8,858 nucleotides of DNA from an uncultured Altererythrobacter sp. (lineage in GTDB: Bacteria > Pseudomonadota > Alphaproteobacteria > Sphingomonadales > Sphingomonadaceae), in the NCBI GenBank assembly GCA_937950385.1, contig CALFEA010000035.1:1-8858 (forward strand). The letters are read 5' to 3'. The stretch's first letter is position 1. Each line of letters begins with the position of its first letter. A program made the position numbers and the translations under genes. Below, piece after piece: positions 7,247-8,858 of this stretch. The notes under the pieces are model-generated. The model was not told the DNA's origin. It was given only the letters and a program-made list of their open reading frames with translations, and searched no databases.

Positions 7247-7274
7247 TTCTGCGGTGATCGCGCAGTCCTATATT
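7247..7274 (+). promoter_or_regulatory. Candidate thiC promoter (weak)
   Basis: TATATT at 7269-7274 is a good -10 box, but the only -35 candidate at usable spacing (TTCTGC at 7247-7252, 16-base gap) matches poorly. It would start a transcript near 7281, before the aptamer. An alternative -10, CATAAT at 7322-7327, would start the RNA just ahead of the aptamer but also lacks a good -35. The two cannot be told apart from sequence. Confidence 0.25.
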
Positions 7275-7341
7275 GCCAAAAAGCATAGGCGGAATTTTCC
7301 ACCTTCGCGCTGGACGCGCTTCATAATCCGGCCTAGTCTTT

Positions 7342-8858
<1,517 letters not shown>

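Larger units (their letters stand above)
7086..7341. other. Divergent intergenic region between the GGDEF-EAL gene and the thiC leader
   Basis: These 256 bases form the first part of a 454-base gap and hold the upstream regions of both flanking genes. No credible reading frame was found. The part at 7170-7250 is A/T-rich compared with the genes. It includes a perfect GGAATTCC palindrome (7213-7220) and a TAAAAT on the minus strand (7212-7207) that could be a -10 box for the GGDEF-EAL gene, but no good -35 partner was seen. Confidence 0.6.

Noticed and set aside
7227..7265. CTGCGC and GCGCAG arms separated by 27 bases upstream of thiC
   Set aside because: The arms are short and the loop is long. 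This is common by chance in GC-rich DNA and has no supporting context.

Overview
The window reads as ordinary chromosome of an alphaproteobacterium, most likely Sphingomonadales (Erythrobacteraceae-like). The basis is the mix of families (exported S9 peptidase, Xaa-dipeptidase-type amidohydrolase, DUF885 lipoprotein, TPP-controlled thiC), a moderately high GC content, weak E. coli-like promoters, and two TTAACCAT boxes that match the alphaproteobacterial CtrA half-site. The taxonomic placement is inference. No mobile element, CRISPR array, tRNA or rRNA was seen.

Left part (1-4712): exported peptide-degrading enzymes. The 5' part of an S9-type peptidase gene runs leftward off the window. Divergent from it is a probable two-gene operon: a secreted metal-dependent amidohydrolase of the Xaa-dipeptidase/imidazolonepropionase-like type (522-1874), then, 22 bases later, a DUF6065-like protein of unknown function (1897-2715). 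After a 149-base gap comes a DUF885 putative metallopeptidase lipoprotein (2865-4712). Three of these four products carry export signals and are probable peptidases, which suggests a peptide-scavenging neighbourhood.

Middle (4713-7085, minus strand): a membrane-bound PAS-GGDEF-EAL protein for cyclic di-GMP turnover. It converges on the DUF885 gene with no intergenic base at all: TAA and the complement of TAA abut inside an imperfect palindrome that could act as a shared terminator. TTAACCAT boxes lie upstream of both the GGDEF-EAL gene and the DUF885 gene.

Right part (7086-8858): a 454-base intergenic region carries the GGDEF-EAL upstream region and a complete TPP (thi-box) riboswitch with an elongated P3 arm and an extra hairpin. 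Next comes an apparent Shine-Dalgarno-sequestering hairpin, then thiC, which is cut by the window end before its C-terminal iron-sulfur motif. The sequence suggests a translational switch in which the aptamer's 3' strand competes for the strand that sequesters the ribosome binding site.

No clearly new multi-gene system is visible. The items most worth a second look are the riboswitch expression platform, the paired CtrA-like sites, the zero-gap convergent junction and the DUF6065 partner gene.
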